DNA of 64,000 nt from Mycolicibacterium tokaiense (GCF_010725885.1 NZ_AP022600.1:5084001-5148000); one strand, 5' to 3'; shown: positions 30,693 to 40,150, counted from the first letter of the stretch. The notes: generated from the letters alone by a model not told the origin. Numbers and translations: made by a program.

Positions 30693-31978
30693 CGATCCAG
30701 GGCGCCGCAACTGACGTGCGCGTACTCCTCGACGCGATCGGCGGCCGCCACCGCACTCCCTGACACGGTCGACATCTGCCGCGCCACCGCACCGGCCCGG
30801 GTGACGTATCCGGGGTCCAGGGCCTTGTGCAGGTCTGCGGTCAGAGTCTTCTCCGTGGTGGCCGAGAAGCGCCTTCCCACACCTGCCTTGAGCCGCCTGA
30901 GGTTGGCGGCGAAGCTCGGTTGGTCCGGCAGCGTCCAGAGGACCACCTGCGGCACGCCCGCCCGCAGGCATGCTGCGGCGGTGCCCGCACCGCCGTGGTG
31001 CACCACCGCGCGGCACAGTGGGAAGATCGTCGCGTAGTTCACCGGACCCACCACCAGGACATGCTCATCGGGTGCGACGTCACCGAAATCGGAGCCGCCC
31101 GCGCCGACCACGGCCCGCAGGCCGAGTCGGGCACAGACCCGCGCGATCATGGCGATCGTCTGCTGCGGCGACTGTAGGGGCACGCTCCCGAATCCGAAGA
31201 ACACCGGCGCGCTCCCCTGGGCGATCCAGGCGGACACCCGCTCGTCGGCACCGGTGGGCGTGGCCAGCGCCAACGCGCCGACGAACGGCCTGCGGGCCGG
31301 CCTTCGACTGTTGTGCGGCGCCCACTCTGCTGTCAGGCCAGGGAAGCAGAACGCGTCGTACGCCTGGATCTCCAGCGACCCGCGTCGCGCAATCCGCTGC
31401 GATGCGGGACAGGTGGCGGCGGCCAGACCCAACGTGCGGCGCTGAGCGTCCTCGGCGGCACGCGTACCCCGCCAGGCCGCCCAGTCGTTGAGCTGCATCG
31501 CCAGCCGGCTCAGCGCCGCAGGAAGCGGAGGCAGCAGCCGCCCATGCGCCCGGGCCGGGAAGTAGTGCAGCGTCACCAGCGGAATTTCGTGGGCTTCGGC
31601 GACATTGGCGGCGGGCTGTTCGAAAATGAGCCCGGTGATCAGAACGTCGGCACCATCGACCAAGGACGACAGCGTGTCGGTCATATCGCTCCAGCACCGC
31701 GAGGCAAATTCTGCGGTCTCACGCGCCATTCGAGACAATTGCCGGAATTTCCACGGGGTGCGGAAATACATCGTCCAATATTCTCGCTGCGCGTCCATGC
31801 TCACTCGTGAATCAAGACCACACGCCACCGCGGTCAGACCCGCATTCTCGGCGAACTCGACGAGATTCGGCGGCACCGCGACCAGCACGTCGTGCCCGCG
31901 TCCCTTCAGCTCACGCGCCAGCACCACAGCGGGCTCCACGTCACCGCGACTGCCGTAACTCACCAGCACGAATCGCAT
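30689..31978 (-). CDS. GPL-type family-1 glycosyltransferase, second copy
   Basis: 429-aa GT1-family glycosyltransferase. N-terminal SYGSRGDVEPAV and C-terminal AVVHHGGAGTAAACLRAG match the GPL/PGL deoxysugar transferases. ATG 31978 is preceded by AGGTGAGG and replaces a longer open frame from 32029. It is convergent with the CmcI methyltransferase, the stops overlapping in a CTAG, and divergent from the GMC oxidoreductase. Substrate unknown. Confidence 0.87.
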   Translation of the reverse strand: MRFVLVSYGSRGDVEPAVVLARELKGRGHDVLVAVPPNLVEFAENAGLTAVACGLDSRVSMDAQREYWTMYFRTPWKFRQLSRMARETAEFASRCWSDMTDTLSSLVDGADVLITGLIFEQPAANVAEAHEIPLVTLHYFPARAHGRLLPPLPAALSRLAMQLNDWAAWRGTRAAEDAQRRTLGLAAATCPASQRIARRGSLEIQAYDAFCFPGLTAEWAPHNSRRPARRPFVGALALATPTGADERVSAWIAQGSAPVFFGFGSVPLQSPQQTIAMIARVCARLGLRAVVGAGGSDFGDVAPDEHVLVVGPVNYATIFPLCRAVVHHGGAGTAAACLRAGVPQVVLWTLPDQPSFAANLRRLKAGVGRRFSATTEKTLTADLHKALDPGYVTRAGAVARQMSTVSGSAVAAADRVEEYAHVSCGALDR

Positions 31979-32177
31979 CGCCTCACCTGCCTTCTCCCCG
32001 CAGAACTGCACCAGGAGACAGAATGGCACGGCACGTGATCCCGGAGGCCGAAAACGCCGTTGCCGGCCAGGCTTTCCCGCCGTTCACCCGTGCCGCGACT
32101 GCAGCGGCGCAATGATATATTTCGAATTGCCCAGGCCGCCTCGAGCTTTGGGTCATCATCCGCTGAGGAGCTCGACT

Positions 32178-33821
32178 GTGGCCGACGGCGAAGCACGCGC
32201 ACACGACGACGCCCGACGCATCGAGTGGGACGTCATCGTGGTGGGCACCGGGATGGGCGGTTCGGCCCTGGGCCATCAGCTGGCGCGCAGGGGCAAGAAG
32301 GTGTTGTTCGTCGAGAAGGGCCGCTCGGCGCTGCCCGGCTCGCCGGGAACCATCCGGGCGCGCATACCCGAGGTCGCGGAGCCGGCCGCTGCGCGTTCAG
32401 CACAGGCCTACCTCGAGGCGCTCGCCCGGGGCGGCCGGTGCACCGACGAGGTGCAGGACATCTCTGGCCGGTTCGCCAAGACATTCGTGCCGTTCATCGG
32501 CAGTGGCACAGGCGGTTCCACGGCACTCTACGGGATGGTGTGCGAAAGGTTCTTCGCCCGTGACTTCACACCGCGGCAGAATTTCGACGACGCCGGTGCG
32601 TCCACGGTGCCTGAGGCGTGGCCGGTCAGCTACGACGAGATGGCACCCTGGTACAGCGCGGCGGAGAAGCTGCTGCGAGTGCGCGGACAACGCGACCCCT
32701 TGCGGCCGGAGATCGCCGGTCTCGACCTTCCTGCAGCACCGGCATTTTCGGCGGACAATCAGCCGCTGGTCGACCATCTCACCGAGCGCGGCCTGCACCC
32801 CTACCATCTGCCGATGGCCTGCGACTACACCCCCGATTGCGCCACCTGTCAGACGTACCTGTGCGACCGGGCCTGCAAGAACGATGCCGGACGCATCTTC
32901 CTGGAGCCGGCGATGGCTGAACATGGGGCCCGGGTGCTCACCGAATGCCGCGTCGTGGGTCTCGAAGCCGACGGCAGACGGGTACGGCGGTTGGTCTGCG
33001 AAACCCGCTTCGGCAGATTGGAACTCACCGCCACGGTGGTGGTGTTGGCGGCAGGTGCATTGGCGACACCGGCGCTGCTGCTGAATTCGCGGTCGGGTGA
33101 CTGGCCGAACGGGCTCGCGAACGGTTCGGACTGGGTGGGACGCAACCTGATGCGCCATCTGCTGGATCCCATCGAGGTCTGGCCCAGCCCGGACCGTGTT
33201 ATCACGGCCGCCAACAAGGAGATCGGTCTCAACGACCTGTATTTCACCGACGGCCAGAAGCTGGGCACCGTGCAGTCTTTCGGGGCGTTGCCGCCGATGG
33301 AGTGGCTGACCAACCGTCCCGGTTGGCAGGGCCGGGCGCTGCGTTCGCTGAGTCCGGCGGTCCGTCGGGTCTACGATCGAGTCTTCACCGGCGGGCTGGT
33401 GCTGGCGGCGATGATGGAGGATCTGCCGTACCTGGACAATCGGGTGCTGGCTCCAGAGGCCTCCGGTGTCGACGGCCGGCAACGCATGAGGATCCGATAT
33501 CACCTGCACAGCAATGACATCGAACGTCACCGTCTGTTCCTTCGCCGGTTCAAGGACATGCTTCGACCGTTTCGGACCCTGCGGTTGGGCACCGGGAAGG
33601 ACAACTCCAATCTCGGTCACGTCTGTGGAACCTGCCGATTCGGCAGCGACCCGAAGACCAGCGTGTTGGATCCGTTCAACCGCACCCATGAACTCGACAA
33701 TCTCTATGTTGTGGACTCGTCGTTCTTTCCGTCCAGCGCCGGTCTGAATCCGAGTCTCACGGTGGCGGCCAACGCCCTGCGGGTGGCCGACCACGTCAAC
33801 GAGGCCTTCTTCCCCACCTGA
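32178..33821 (+). CDS. FAD-dependent GMC oxidoreductase
   Basis: 547-aa flavoprotein of the glucose-methanol-choline family. FAD-binding motif DVIVVGTGMGGSALG near the N-terminus, IGSGTGGSTALYGM, and the C-terminal signature HELDNLYVVDSSFFPSSAGLNPSLT. The segment CATCQTYLCDRACKND holds a four-Cys cluster also found in cholesterol-oxidase-like members. GTG 32178 has GAGGAG eight bases upstream, preferred over the open frame from 32112. It oxidises an alcohol, possibly a sugar or lipid hydroxyl of the lipopeptide, but nothing in the sequence identifies the substrate. GMC enzymes are not part of the usual GPL set. Confidence 0.85.
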   Translation: MADGEARAHDDARRIEWDVIVVGTGMGGSALGHQLARRGKKVLFVEKGRSALPGSPGTIRARIPEVAEPAAARSAQAYLEALARGGRCTDEVQDISGRFAKTFVPFIGSGTGGSTALYGMVCERFFARDFTPRQNFDDAGASTVPEAWPVSYDEMAPWYSAAEKLLRVRGQRDPLRPEIAGLDLPAAPAFSADNQPLVDHLTERGLHPYHLPMACDYTPDCATCQTYLCDRACKNDAGRIFLEPAMAEHGARVLTECRVVGLEADGRRVRRLVCETRFGRLELTATVVVLAAGALATPALLLNSRSGDWPNGLANGSDWVGRNLMRHLLDPIEVWPSPDRVITAANKEIGLNDLYFTDGQKLGTVQSFGALPPMEWLTNRPGWQGRALRSLSPAVRRVYDRVFTGGLVLAAMMEDLPYLDNRVLAPEASGVDGRQRMRIRYHLHSNDIERHRLFLRRFKDMLRPFRTLRLGTGKDNSNLGHVCGTCRFGSDPKTSVLDPFNRTHELDNLYVVDSSFFPSSAGLNPSLTVAANALRVADHVNEAFFPT

Positions 33822-33844
33822 CCACGGCACCCGGTCGAGAGCGG

Positions 33845-35302
33845 TCAGGCGCCGGGCCCGCCATCGCCGCCGGAACCGCCGCTACCGCCGCTACCGCCGA
33901 ACTGGCCCGACCCTGCCTTTCCGGCCTGCCCGGACTGGCCCCCGCCGCCGGCCGTCCCGGCGCTGCTCTCTCCGCCACTGCCACCGGCGGCGCCGGTTCC
34001 ACCACCCCCGCCCTGGCCGGCACCACCGGTGGTTCCCCGGACACCGGAGGATCCGAACAGCCCGCCGCTGCCTGCGGCACCGGCCTTTCCACCGTTTCCG
34101 CCGTTGCCGCCGTCCCCGCCCCGGCCGCCGTCGCCACCATCTCCGCCGGATGCCGCCACTGCGCCCTTGCCGGTGCCCGCTCCACCGGTGCCACCGCCAC
34201 CCCCGGTGCCGCCGATGGCACCCGATCCGCCGTTGCCACCAGTGCCGCCGTCACCGCCGTTGCCGCCCTGCCCGCCGAACAGGCCGGCCCGGCCGCCACG
34301 TCCACCACTGCCGCCGTCACCACCGGTGCCCCCGTTGGCGCCCACGCCGCCATCGCCGCCGTTGCCGCCGCTGCCCCCGACCGAGTTGGCGCCCCAGGCG
34401 ATCCCGCCGTTGCCGCCCCGGCCGCCGGTTGCGCCCGTACTGCCGGTTCCGCCGTCGCCGCCGGCCCCTCCGGTGGCAACCCCGTCGGTCCTGGAGAAGG
34501 TGAACGCAGATCCGCCGGCCCCACCGTTGCCGCCGGGACCTCCCAGTCCACCTGCGCCGCCGTCACCGCCACGACCGCCTGTCGCGTTGCCGTCGAAACT
34601 CGTGACCCACGCGCCGGTGCCCCCCGTGCCTCCGCCGGGAATCTCGATACAACAGATGGTGCCGAACGGGTAGGCCCCGCCGGCCTGACCCGTGCCACCG
34701 GGATCACCGGACTGGTTACCGTAATCGGCGACGGACGTGCCGTTGCTTCCGGTCTGGGCCCGGGTGGTGTTGGGGGGTTCGGGGTTGACGGCGTTCTGGC
34801 CCGCCAGGCCCGTCTGCCCCCTGCCGCCGTTACCGCCGTTGCCGAAGATCACACCCCCGTCGCCGCCGTTGCCACCGGCTTGGCCCAGGGCCACTGCATC
34901 ACTGCCGTTTCCACCGTTACCGATGAGTCCGGCGTGGCCCCCGCTTCCGCCGTTGGCGCCGTTGCCTCCGTTACCCCAGAGCAATCCGCCGTTTCCGCCG
35001 TTGCAGGCCCGCCCAACGCAGTCCGCGGCGGCGTCCAGCCCATCGCCGAACAGTCCCAGGAACGGGCCCGCCGGAGCTCCGCTGCTGACCACGGTGGTCC
35101 GCGATGGGGCGTGATCCCCATAGGTCAGGCCACCGGCAACACAATCGGAGTCGGCGGCCGGTGAGCAGTCGCGCGGCGGGGCCGCCAAGGCCGTCGTGGC
35201 GAACAGCACCCCCGCGCCCACTGCAGCCCCCGACAGGCCGGTCACGATCAGCAGACGGGTCACGACGGGTGACGCTGATGCCGATGTTGTGGCGATGACC
35301 AT
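33845..35302 (-). CDS. Secreted PGRS-like glycine-rich protein without PE domain
   Basis: 485-aa protein. Residues 1 to about 40 form a classical signal peptide (Thr/Ser-rich start, hydrophobic stretch LLIVTGLSGAAVGAGVLF, cleavage context ALAA). The rest is largely GGxGG/GNGG repeats with the PGRS-style phrases GLLWGNGGNGANGG and GLIGNGGNG. A Cys-containing N-terminal segment (RDCSP, DSDC, DCVGRAC) and a central ICCIEIPGG patch interrupt the repeats. There is no PE domain. ATG 35302 has AAAGGG upstream; a TTG codon lies directly before it. Probably cell-surface or cell-wall associated; function unknown. Convergent with the GMC gene (23 bp apart). Confidence 0.82.
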   Translation of the reverse strand: MVIATTSASASPVVTRLLIVTGLSGAAVGAGVLFATTALAAPPRDCSPAADSDCVAGGLTYGDHAPSRTTVVSSGAPAGPFLGLFGDGLDAAADCVGRACNGGNGGLLWGNGGNGANGGSGGHAGLIGNGGNGSDAVALGQAGGNGGDGGVIFGNGGNGGRGQTGLAGQNAVNPEPPNTTRAQTGSNGTSVADYGNQSGDPGGTGQAGGAYPFGTICCIEIPGGGTGGTGAWVTSFDGNATGGRGGDGGAGGLGGPGGNGGAGGSAFTFSRTDGVATGGAGGDGGTGSTGATGGRGGNGGIAWGANSVGGSGGNGGDGGVGANGGTGGDGGSGGRGGRAGLFGGQGGNGGDGGTGGNGGSGAIGGTGGGGGTGGAGTGKGAVAASGGDGGDGGRGGDGGNGGNGGKAGAAGSGGLFGSSGVRGTTGGAGQGGGGGTGAAGGSGGESSAGTAGGGGQSGQAGKAGSGQFGGSGGSGGSGGDGGPGA

Positions 35303-35388
35303 CAACCATGCCCTTTCACGGACAGCGTTTGGCCCACCCCGCCGGTGCCGGGTGCGTGCACACGGATTCCATAACTGTCCGTAACGTT

Positions 35389-35419
35389 ATTATCATCCGC
35401 GAGCATGAATTTCTAGCAA
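35389..35419 (-). promoter_or_regulatory. Putative promoter of the PGRS-like gene
   Basis: Minus strand: TTGCTA, 19 bp, GATAAT, in an AT-rich patch unusual for this window, about 87 bp upstream of the ATG. A TAACGTTA palindrome follows directly. Assignment by eye only. Confidence 0.35.
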
Positions 35420-35483
35420 ATCACACCGAGGAATTCGGCCTGGGGTCGTCCCGTCGTCGCTGACGTGGACGGATGTCGTGCGG

Positions 35484-36473
35484 TCAGGCCGGAACGCGGA
35501 CGGGCAGGCCCGCCGCCCGGTACATGGCATCGATCACGGACATGTTCTCGACGGAATCTTCGGGTGGGGTCAACGTCGGGGTCGCGCCCGCCACCGCCGC
35601 AGCGAAGGCATCGAGCTGATAACGGTAGCTGGGTCGCCGCGGAAAACGCTCCACCCGGCGACCGGCAGCAGTCCGGACCGAGAGGCGATGGAATAGCTGG
35701 GGTGTCACCGGATTGAGCACGGCCATGTCACCGCGGTCGCCGGTCACCCGGGCGCTCAGCCGCAACAGCGTCGACGACCACATCGAACACTGCACCCGTC
35801 CGGTGTGACCGCCGTCGAACGCCAGGTCGGCGCTCATTGCACGGTCCACGCGCGCATCGTGCATGATCGCCTCAGCGGAGACCACCCGCGGAGTCGACCC
35901 GCCGAGGGTGCGCACCAGGTGTACCGCGTAGCACCCCGCGTCCATCGCCGCGCCGCCCGCCAGGTCGTAGTTGTAGCGAATATCCGAGAACATCGGCAGC
36001 GGAAAACACATCGCGGCCTGGACCCGGACCAAGGTGCCCAGTTCCCCCGACGCGACGATGTGTTCCATCCTGCGCATCAAGGGGTGGTACCGGTAGTGGA
36101 ATGCTTCCATCACCACCAGCCCGGTAGCCGACGCCAACGCCGAGATGTCGCGCGCCTCGACAGCATTTGCAGTGAAGGGCTTCTCGCAGAGCACGTGCTT
36201 GCCCGCTTCCAGTGCCGCGCGGGTCCATCTCCCGTGCAATCCATTCGGCAACGGGTTGTACACCGCGTCGATGTCCGGGTCGTCGATCAGGGCCTGGTAA
36301 TCGGCAAGTGCCCGCGGAACGCCGTGACGGTCGGCGAACGTCCGCGCGCGTGCGACGTCTCGTGCAGCCACGGCCTCGACCACCACGTCGGTGGTACCGC
36401 GGGCCGGTTTGACGAGCGCCGTCGGGGCTATCCGCGCTGCGCCCAGCACGCCGATGCGGATCGGAGCTGTCAT
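35484..36473 (-). CDS. Gfo/Idh/MocA family oxidoreductase
   Basis: 329-aa NAD(P)-dependent dehydrogenase. Rossmann motif IGVLGAARIAP at the N-terminus, PNGLHGRWTRAAL, the family motif CEKPF (EKP lysine), and EAFHYRYHP. These enzymes oxidise or reduce sugar hydroxyl/keto groups, often on nucleotide sugars. The start at ATG 36473 (MTAPIRIG) avoids overlap with the upstream methyltransferase, leaving 16 bp; the frame is open to 36509. It lies in a minus-strand group with the TylF methyltransferase, glycosyltransferase and sulfotransferase, consistent with making or modifying a deoxysugar. Exact substrate unknown. Confidence 0.82.
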   Translation of the reverse strand: MTAPIRIGVLGAARIAPTALVKPARGTTDVVVEAVAARDVARARTFADRHGVPRALADYQALIDDPDIDAVYNPLPNGLHGRWTRAALEAGKHVLCEKPFTANAVEARDISALASATGLVVMEAFHYRYHPLMRRMEHIVASGELGTLVRVQAAMCFPLPMFSDIRYNYDLAGGAAMDAGCYAVHLVRTLGGSTPRVVSAEAIMHDARVDRAMSADLAFDGGHTGRVQCSMWSSTLLRLSARVTGDRGDMAVLNPVTPQLFHRLSVRTAAGRRVERFPRRPSYRYQLDAFAAAVAGATPTLTPPEDSVENMSVIDAMYRAAGLPVRVPA

Positions 36474-36489
36474 CTGAGCTGACGCAGGC

Positions 36490-37308
36490 CTATTTGCGCC
36501 ACAACACACCGGTCCCGTCGATGTCGACGATCTCGGCCGCGATGCCGTGCTTGGCCCGGTAATCGAGAACAGCCTGCTGGCAGGCTTTCACGGCCAGAAA
36601 GTCGTCGACGATGCAGAATCCGCCGGTCGAGAGCCTGGGGTACAGCGCTTCGAGGGCCTGGATGGTCGATTCGTACAGGTCACCGTCGAGCCGGAGCACC
36701 GAGATCCGTTCGACGGGTGCACTGTGCAGGGTGTCCTTGAACCACCCGGGCAGAAATTGGACCCGCTCATCGAGCAGTCCGTATCGTTCGAAGTTGGCCT
36801 TCACCTGCTCTTGCGAGACGCCGAGGATGCCGGCCGCGAAGTCGGCTCTGATCCCTTTGTCTGCCTTGTAATTTGCCGGGTCAGACCGGGGAACTCCCTG
36901 GAACGAGTCGGCCACCCACACAGTGCGGCTGTGATCACCGTAGGCGGCCAGCACCGCACGCATCAGGATGCACGCACCCCCGCGCCACACTCCACACTCG
37001 ATGAGATCACCGGGAACATCGTCCTCGAGCACCGTCTCCACACAGTGCTGCAGGCTGGTCAACCTCTCCATCCCGATCATGGTCTCGGCTTCTGCCGGCC
37101 AGTCGAGGCCGAGGTCCCGAGCGCTGCGGTCCGATGTGGTGGCACCCCGCAACAGCGGAGTCAACGTGTTCACGGTCTTGAGCAGAAGGCGGCGGCGCAG
37201 CGGCCACTCCGAGGGAACCCGCTCGTGCATACCGTACCGGGTGAGGTTGCGCCGAAGCAGATCCAGATAGAGCGACCTGACGTCGTGATCGGTAATCGTC
37301 ACCTTCAC
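36490..37308 (-). CDS. TylF/macrocin-type sugar O-methyltransferase
   Basis: 272-aa SAM-dependent methyltransferase of the TylF family. Signature stretches: DLIECGVWRGGA (motif I), VWVADSFQGVP, LRLDGDLYEST (metal-binding Asp residues) and GGFCIVDDF. Family members methylate deoxysugars of macrolides, and relatives occur in GPL loci. The start is GTG 37308; the GTG two codons downstream (37302) has AGAGG closer to ideal spacing and may be the real one. With the CmcI-type and Methyltransf_24-type enzymes this makes three methyltransferases in the locus. Confidence 0.83.
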   Translation of the reverse strand: MKVTITDHDVRSLYLDLLRRNLTRYGMHERVPSEWPLRRRLLLKTVNTLTPLLRGATTSDRSARDLGLDWPAEAETMIGMERLTSLQHCVETVLEDDVPGDLIECGVWRGGACILMRAVLAAYGDHSRTVWVADSFQGVPRSDPANYKADKGIRADFAAGILGVSQEQVKANFERYGLLDERVQFLPGWFKDTLHSAPVERISVLRLDGDLYESTIQALEALYPRLSTGGFCIVDDFLAVKACQQAVLDYRAKHGIAAEIVDIDGTGVLWRK

Positions 37309-37497
37309 CTCTGTGTTCGACTCGTGCGGTCCCCGGTGGCCGCAGCGGCGCTGAGTCTAGACAGCTCGGTGCCGCGGTTTGATGTGTTTGGTCAGATCAT
37401 GGCGGGATCGGACTCGAATTCATCTGTCTCACTCGATGTTTGATGTTTGCGGGAGTAGCGAGTCTTCGACGGGACCGCGCGCCCCGGCGCTGGGGTC
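37309..37497 (-). promoter_or_regulatory. Intergenic region with possible promoter for the TylF gene
   Basis: 189 bp between two minus-strand genes, long enough for an internal promoter. Minus-strand TAGACT at 37354-37359, about 45 bp before the start, fits the mycobacterial TANNNT -10; the same hexamer occurs upstream of the sugar dehydrogenase. No clear -35. Confidence 0.3.
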
Positions 37498-38811
37498 CTA
37501 CTCTGCCGGGAACCGTTGCTGGGCAACCTCGGTGCCAGGGGGGTGACGCTGGGATGTGCGGGCGAAGTCCTCGGCGAGATCGGCCGCGGTGGCGACACTG
37601 TCGGCGGCGTCGGTCATCTCGGCGGCCACCGCGCGGGCTCTCATGGTGTACTCCGGACGAAGGATCACTCGCAGGTCCTTCACCAGCGTCTCTTCGGTGG
37701 TGGCCGAGAATCTCCGGGTGGCGCCCACCTTCAGGCCTTTGATGGCCGCTCCCCAGATCACCTGAACATCAGCCATCCACAGGATCAGTGTCGGAACACC
37801 CGCACGCAGGCTCGCCGCGGTGGTTCCCGCACCACCGTGGTGGACCACCGCCCGGCACGCCGGGAAGATCTGCGCGTAGTTCATCGCCTCGACGACCTTG
37901 ACATGCCCGTGCTCCGGACCGCCGCTGAAATCGGTCCACCCGGCACACACCAGGGCCCGCTGCCCGAGCCTCCGGGTGGCCGCGGCGATCATCTCGAGCA
38001 TGTCTGCCGGCGAGGCCACCGGAATACTGCCGAATCCGAAGCAGATCGGCGGCGTGCCCGTGTCGATCCACGTCATCACGTCCTCGTCGGCATCGGTCAC
38101 GGAACCGAGCGTCAGAGTGCCGACGAACGGCCGGCGCACCCCGGGCTGGGCGGCCCATTCCTTCGCGAGCCCGGGGAAGCACAGATGGTCGTAAGCCTGG
38201 ATCTCCAGGGAGTCGCGGGCAGCGATCCGGCCGGGCGCCGGACCCGAGGCAGGGGCCAGGCCGAGTTCTCGTCGCTGAACGTTCTCCACGGCGCGCACTC
38301 CCCGCCACACGAGCCACTCATAGGCCCTCATCAACGCCCGGATCACCGGCGCAGGCAGAGTCGGTACGAGGTGGCCGTTGACCCGGATCGGGAACCACAG
38401 CACGGTGGCCAGCGGGATGTCCCGGTACTCGGCGACATTCGCGGCCAACTCCTGGTAACTCACGCCGGTGACCAGGAGATCGGCTCCCTGGGTGAACATC
38501 TGCAGACATTCGCTCATCTCTGCCCAGGCCTGCATGCCCGGCTCCCGTGATCTCCTCAGGTACGCCGCGACGTCGCGGACCTTCCAGAAATTGCGGAAGA
38601 GGTAGGCCCAGAAGTCACGGGTGTCCTCCAGCCAGGCCTGGGTGCCGGGACCATAGGCGACGGCCGCCACGCCCCCGTCCTGCGCCGAGGCGATCAGGTC
38701 GGGTGGCACCGCCAGGCAGACATCATGACCGCGTCGGGTCAGCTCGCGACCGACGGCGATGCCTGGTTCCACATCGCCGCGGGTGCCGTAGAACGCCAGG
38801 ATGAATTTCAT
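37498..38811 (-). CDS. GPL-type family-1 glycosyltransferase, third copy
   Basis: 437-aa GT1-family glycosyltransferase with N-terminal FYGTRGDVEPG and nucleotide-sugar motif AVVHHGGAGTTAASLRAGVP. It differs from the other two copies throughout, so it probably forms a different linkage. ATG 38811 lies 36 bp downstream of the sulfotransferase gene and is probably translated from the same transcript. GAAAGG lies upstream at rather long spacing. Confidence 0.87.
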   Translation of the reverse strand: MKFILAFYGTRGDVEPGIAVGRELTRRGHDVCLAVPPDLIASAQDGGVAAVAYGPGTQAWLEDTRDFWAYLFRNFWKVRDVAAYLRRSREPGMQAWAEMSECLQMFTQGADLLVTGVSYQELAANVAEYRDIPLATVLWFPIRVNGHLVPTLPAPVIRALMRAYEWLVWRGVRAVENVQRRELGLAPASGPAPGRIAARDSLEIQAYDHLCFPGLAKEWAAQPGVRRPFVGTLTLGSVTDADEDVMTWIDTGTPPICFGFGSIPVASPADMLEMIAAATRRLGQRALVCAGWTDFSGGPEHGHVKVVEAMNYAQIFPACRAVVHHGGAGTTAASLRAGVPTLILWMADVQVIWGAAIKGLKVGATRRFSATTEETLVKDLRVILRPEYTMRARAVAAEMTDAADSVATAADLAEDFARTSQRHPPGTEVAQQRFPAE

Positions 38812-38847
38812 TATCCGGATGCGCCTTTCACGTGCTCACAACGATCG

Positions 38848-39828
38848 TCAGGCCCAGGTGCCGGTGCGCCTGTGCACTGCTGCCAGCAGGCCGAGCGACA
38901 GGGTCACCACGGCGGGCGGGAGCAGTCGGTTCAGCGCCCGGTAGCGCCGGGCGCCGTCGAACGCAGCACCGAAACCCCGCTCGCCCGCGCGGTACGCGTC
39001 GTAGACCGTGTCCAGAACGTCGTGGTCGCAGGGCTCGTCGCGCGCGGCGGCGCTCAGCGCTGCGTACGTGACACCCAGCCAGTCCGTCCCGAACGGTTCG
39101 AACACCGGTCCGCTGGCCCGGTGATGACGTAGGTCCGGTTTGAGAAACTCCTCGATGGCCTCGACGTCCTGGCGGTCGAGGTCGATCTCCAGGGTCGCTG
39201 AGACCCGCTTGATCTCGGCACGCCAGTCCTGGAGCAGGCTCGAATAGCCGACGAAGACGCGGGGCACGCCACGGGTGTGGCGTTCGGCCAGCAAGGAGTA
39301 CTTCAACCACCAGGCGCTGACCAGCTCCGGGGAGGAGCCGACGTAAAGCTGTCGACGGGAACGCTTGTGGACCGACCCGATGCACTCCCCCGGGTGACGT
39401 ACCGCGATGACTGCTGCCACGTCATAGCCCGCACCACGGGCTGCCTCGAACCACAGATCGGACACCGCCGTCAGCTTCGGCTCCTTGATGACCACCACCG
39501 GCGCGGCAGGCAAGGTCGACAGGAACGAGCGGATGGCGGCGATGTCGGCGGCGTCGTGGCGCTTCGTGCCCCGTTCGAGGGACAGGTCGTACCCGGAGTT
39601 CCCGGACCGGCGCAGGATCGCCTCGTTCAGTGCGATGACCGCGCGCGGTTCCCAATAGCCGCGCGGATTGCTCGATGTGGCCCCCAGCAGATCTGCCGGA
39701 AGTGTGGTGCCGCACAACGACAACACCCGGGTCAGCGCCGACGTACCCGACCTGCCGAAACCAATCACGAACAGGACGGTTGGGCGGTCGCCGACCCCGG
39801 TTCGCTCACCAGGTTGCCCCAGAGCCAT
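38848..39828 (-). CDS. PAPS-dependent sulfotransferase
   Basis: 326-aa sulfotransferase. The 5'-phosphosulfate-binding loop is FVIGFGRSGTSALTRVL at about residues 20-36, and the 3'-phosphate-binding segment AVIAVRHPGECIGSVHKRS follows at about 140-160. KEPK near residue 115 and an acceptor-side His/Asp-rich central region complete the family pattern. A short hydrophobic stretch near the C-terminus (VVTLSLGLLAAV) may associate with the membrane. It is the first gene of a sulfotransferase–glycosyltransferase pair. Sulfated GPLs have been described in M. fortuitum; sulfation of this product is inference. Confidence 0.83.
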   Translation of the reverse strand: MALGQPGERTGVGDRPTVLFVIGFGRSGTSALTRVLSLCGTTLPADLLGATSSNPRGYWEPRAVIALNEAILRRSGNSGYDLSLERGTKRHDAADIAAIRSFLSTLPAAPVVVIKEPKLTAVSDLWFEAARGAGYDVAAVIAVRHPGECIGSVHKRSRRQLYVGSSPELVSAWWLKYSLLAERHTRGVPRVFVGYSSLLQDWRAEIKRVSATLEIDLDRQDVEAIEEFLKPDLRHHRASGPVFEPFGTDWLGVTYAALSAAARDEPCDHDVLDTVYDAYRAGERGFGAAFDGARRYRALNRLLPPAVVTLSLGLLAAVHRRTGTWA

Positions 39829-40150
39829 GTGTCAGGACACCTTTCGCAGCACTCCCGGGTCATTCAACCATTAGCTTGATCTGCATATTGGTGCATTTGG
39901 TGGATACTGTCGAGCTCCCGGGGAAAATGCGCCGCCCGAGCCGAGCCCGCGTCCCCCTCGCCGCTCCTGGGTACGACCTGGACAACGGGTTGCCGGTGAA
40001 TCAGCAGAGCAGCAGCACTATTCACCGCATGGGGCGCTCCCGGTGACCGGCCAACAGGCCAAACACGGCCGGCCCGTACGAGGGTCGGTTATCCTGACGC
40101 CACACCTCGGCTGCGTCGCCCGAGCTCATATCACGGTCGGAGAATCAGAG
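39829..40150. promoter_or_regulatory. Divergent intergenic region
   Basis: About 320 bp between the sulfotransferase (minus) and the HxxxDG acyltransferase (plus). An AT-richer patch with GATACT near 39905 may hold a plus-strand promoter. GTGTCAGGACAC (39829-39840), a small palindrome, abuts the sulfotransferase start codon. Nothing else recognised. Confidence 0.3.

Noticed and set aside
33796..34707. Ala/Pro-rich alternative frames within the PGRS-like gene
   Set aside because: They are frame-shifted readings of the GGC/GGT repeats. Only the frame with the signal peptide runs the whole length.
37498..37525. Possible intrinsic terminator after the third glycosyltransferase
   Set aside because: The CCCC/GGGG stem nearby is only four pairs with no T-tract.
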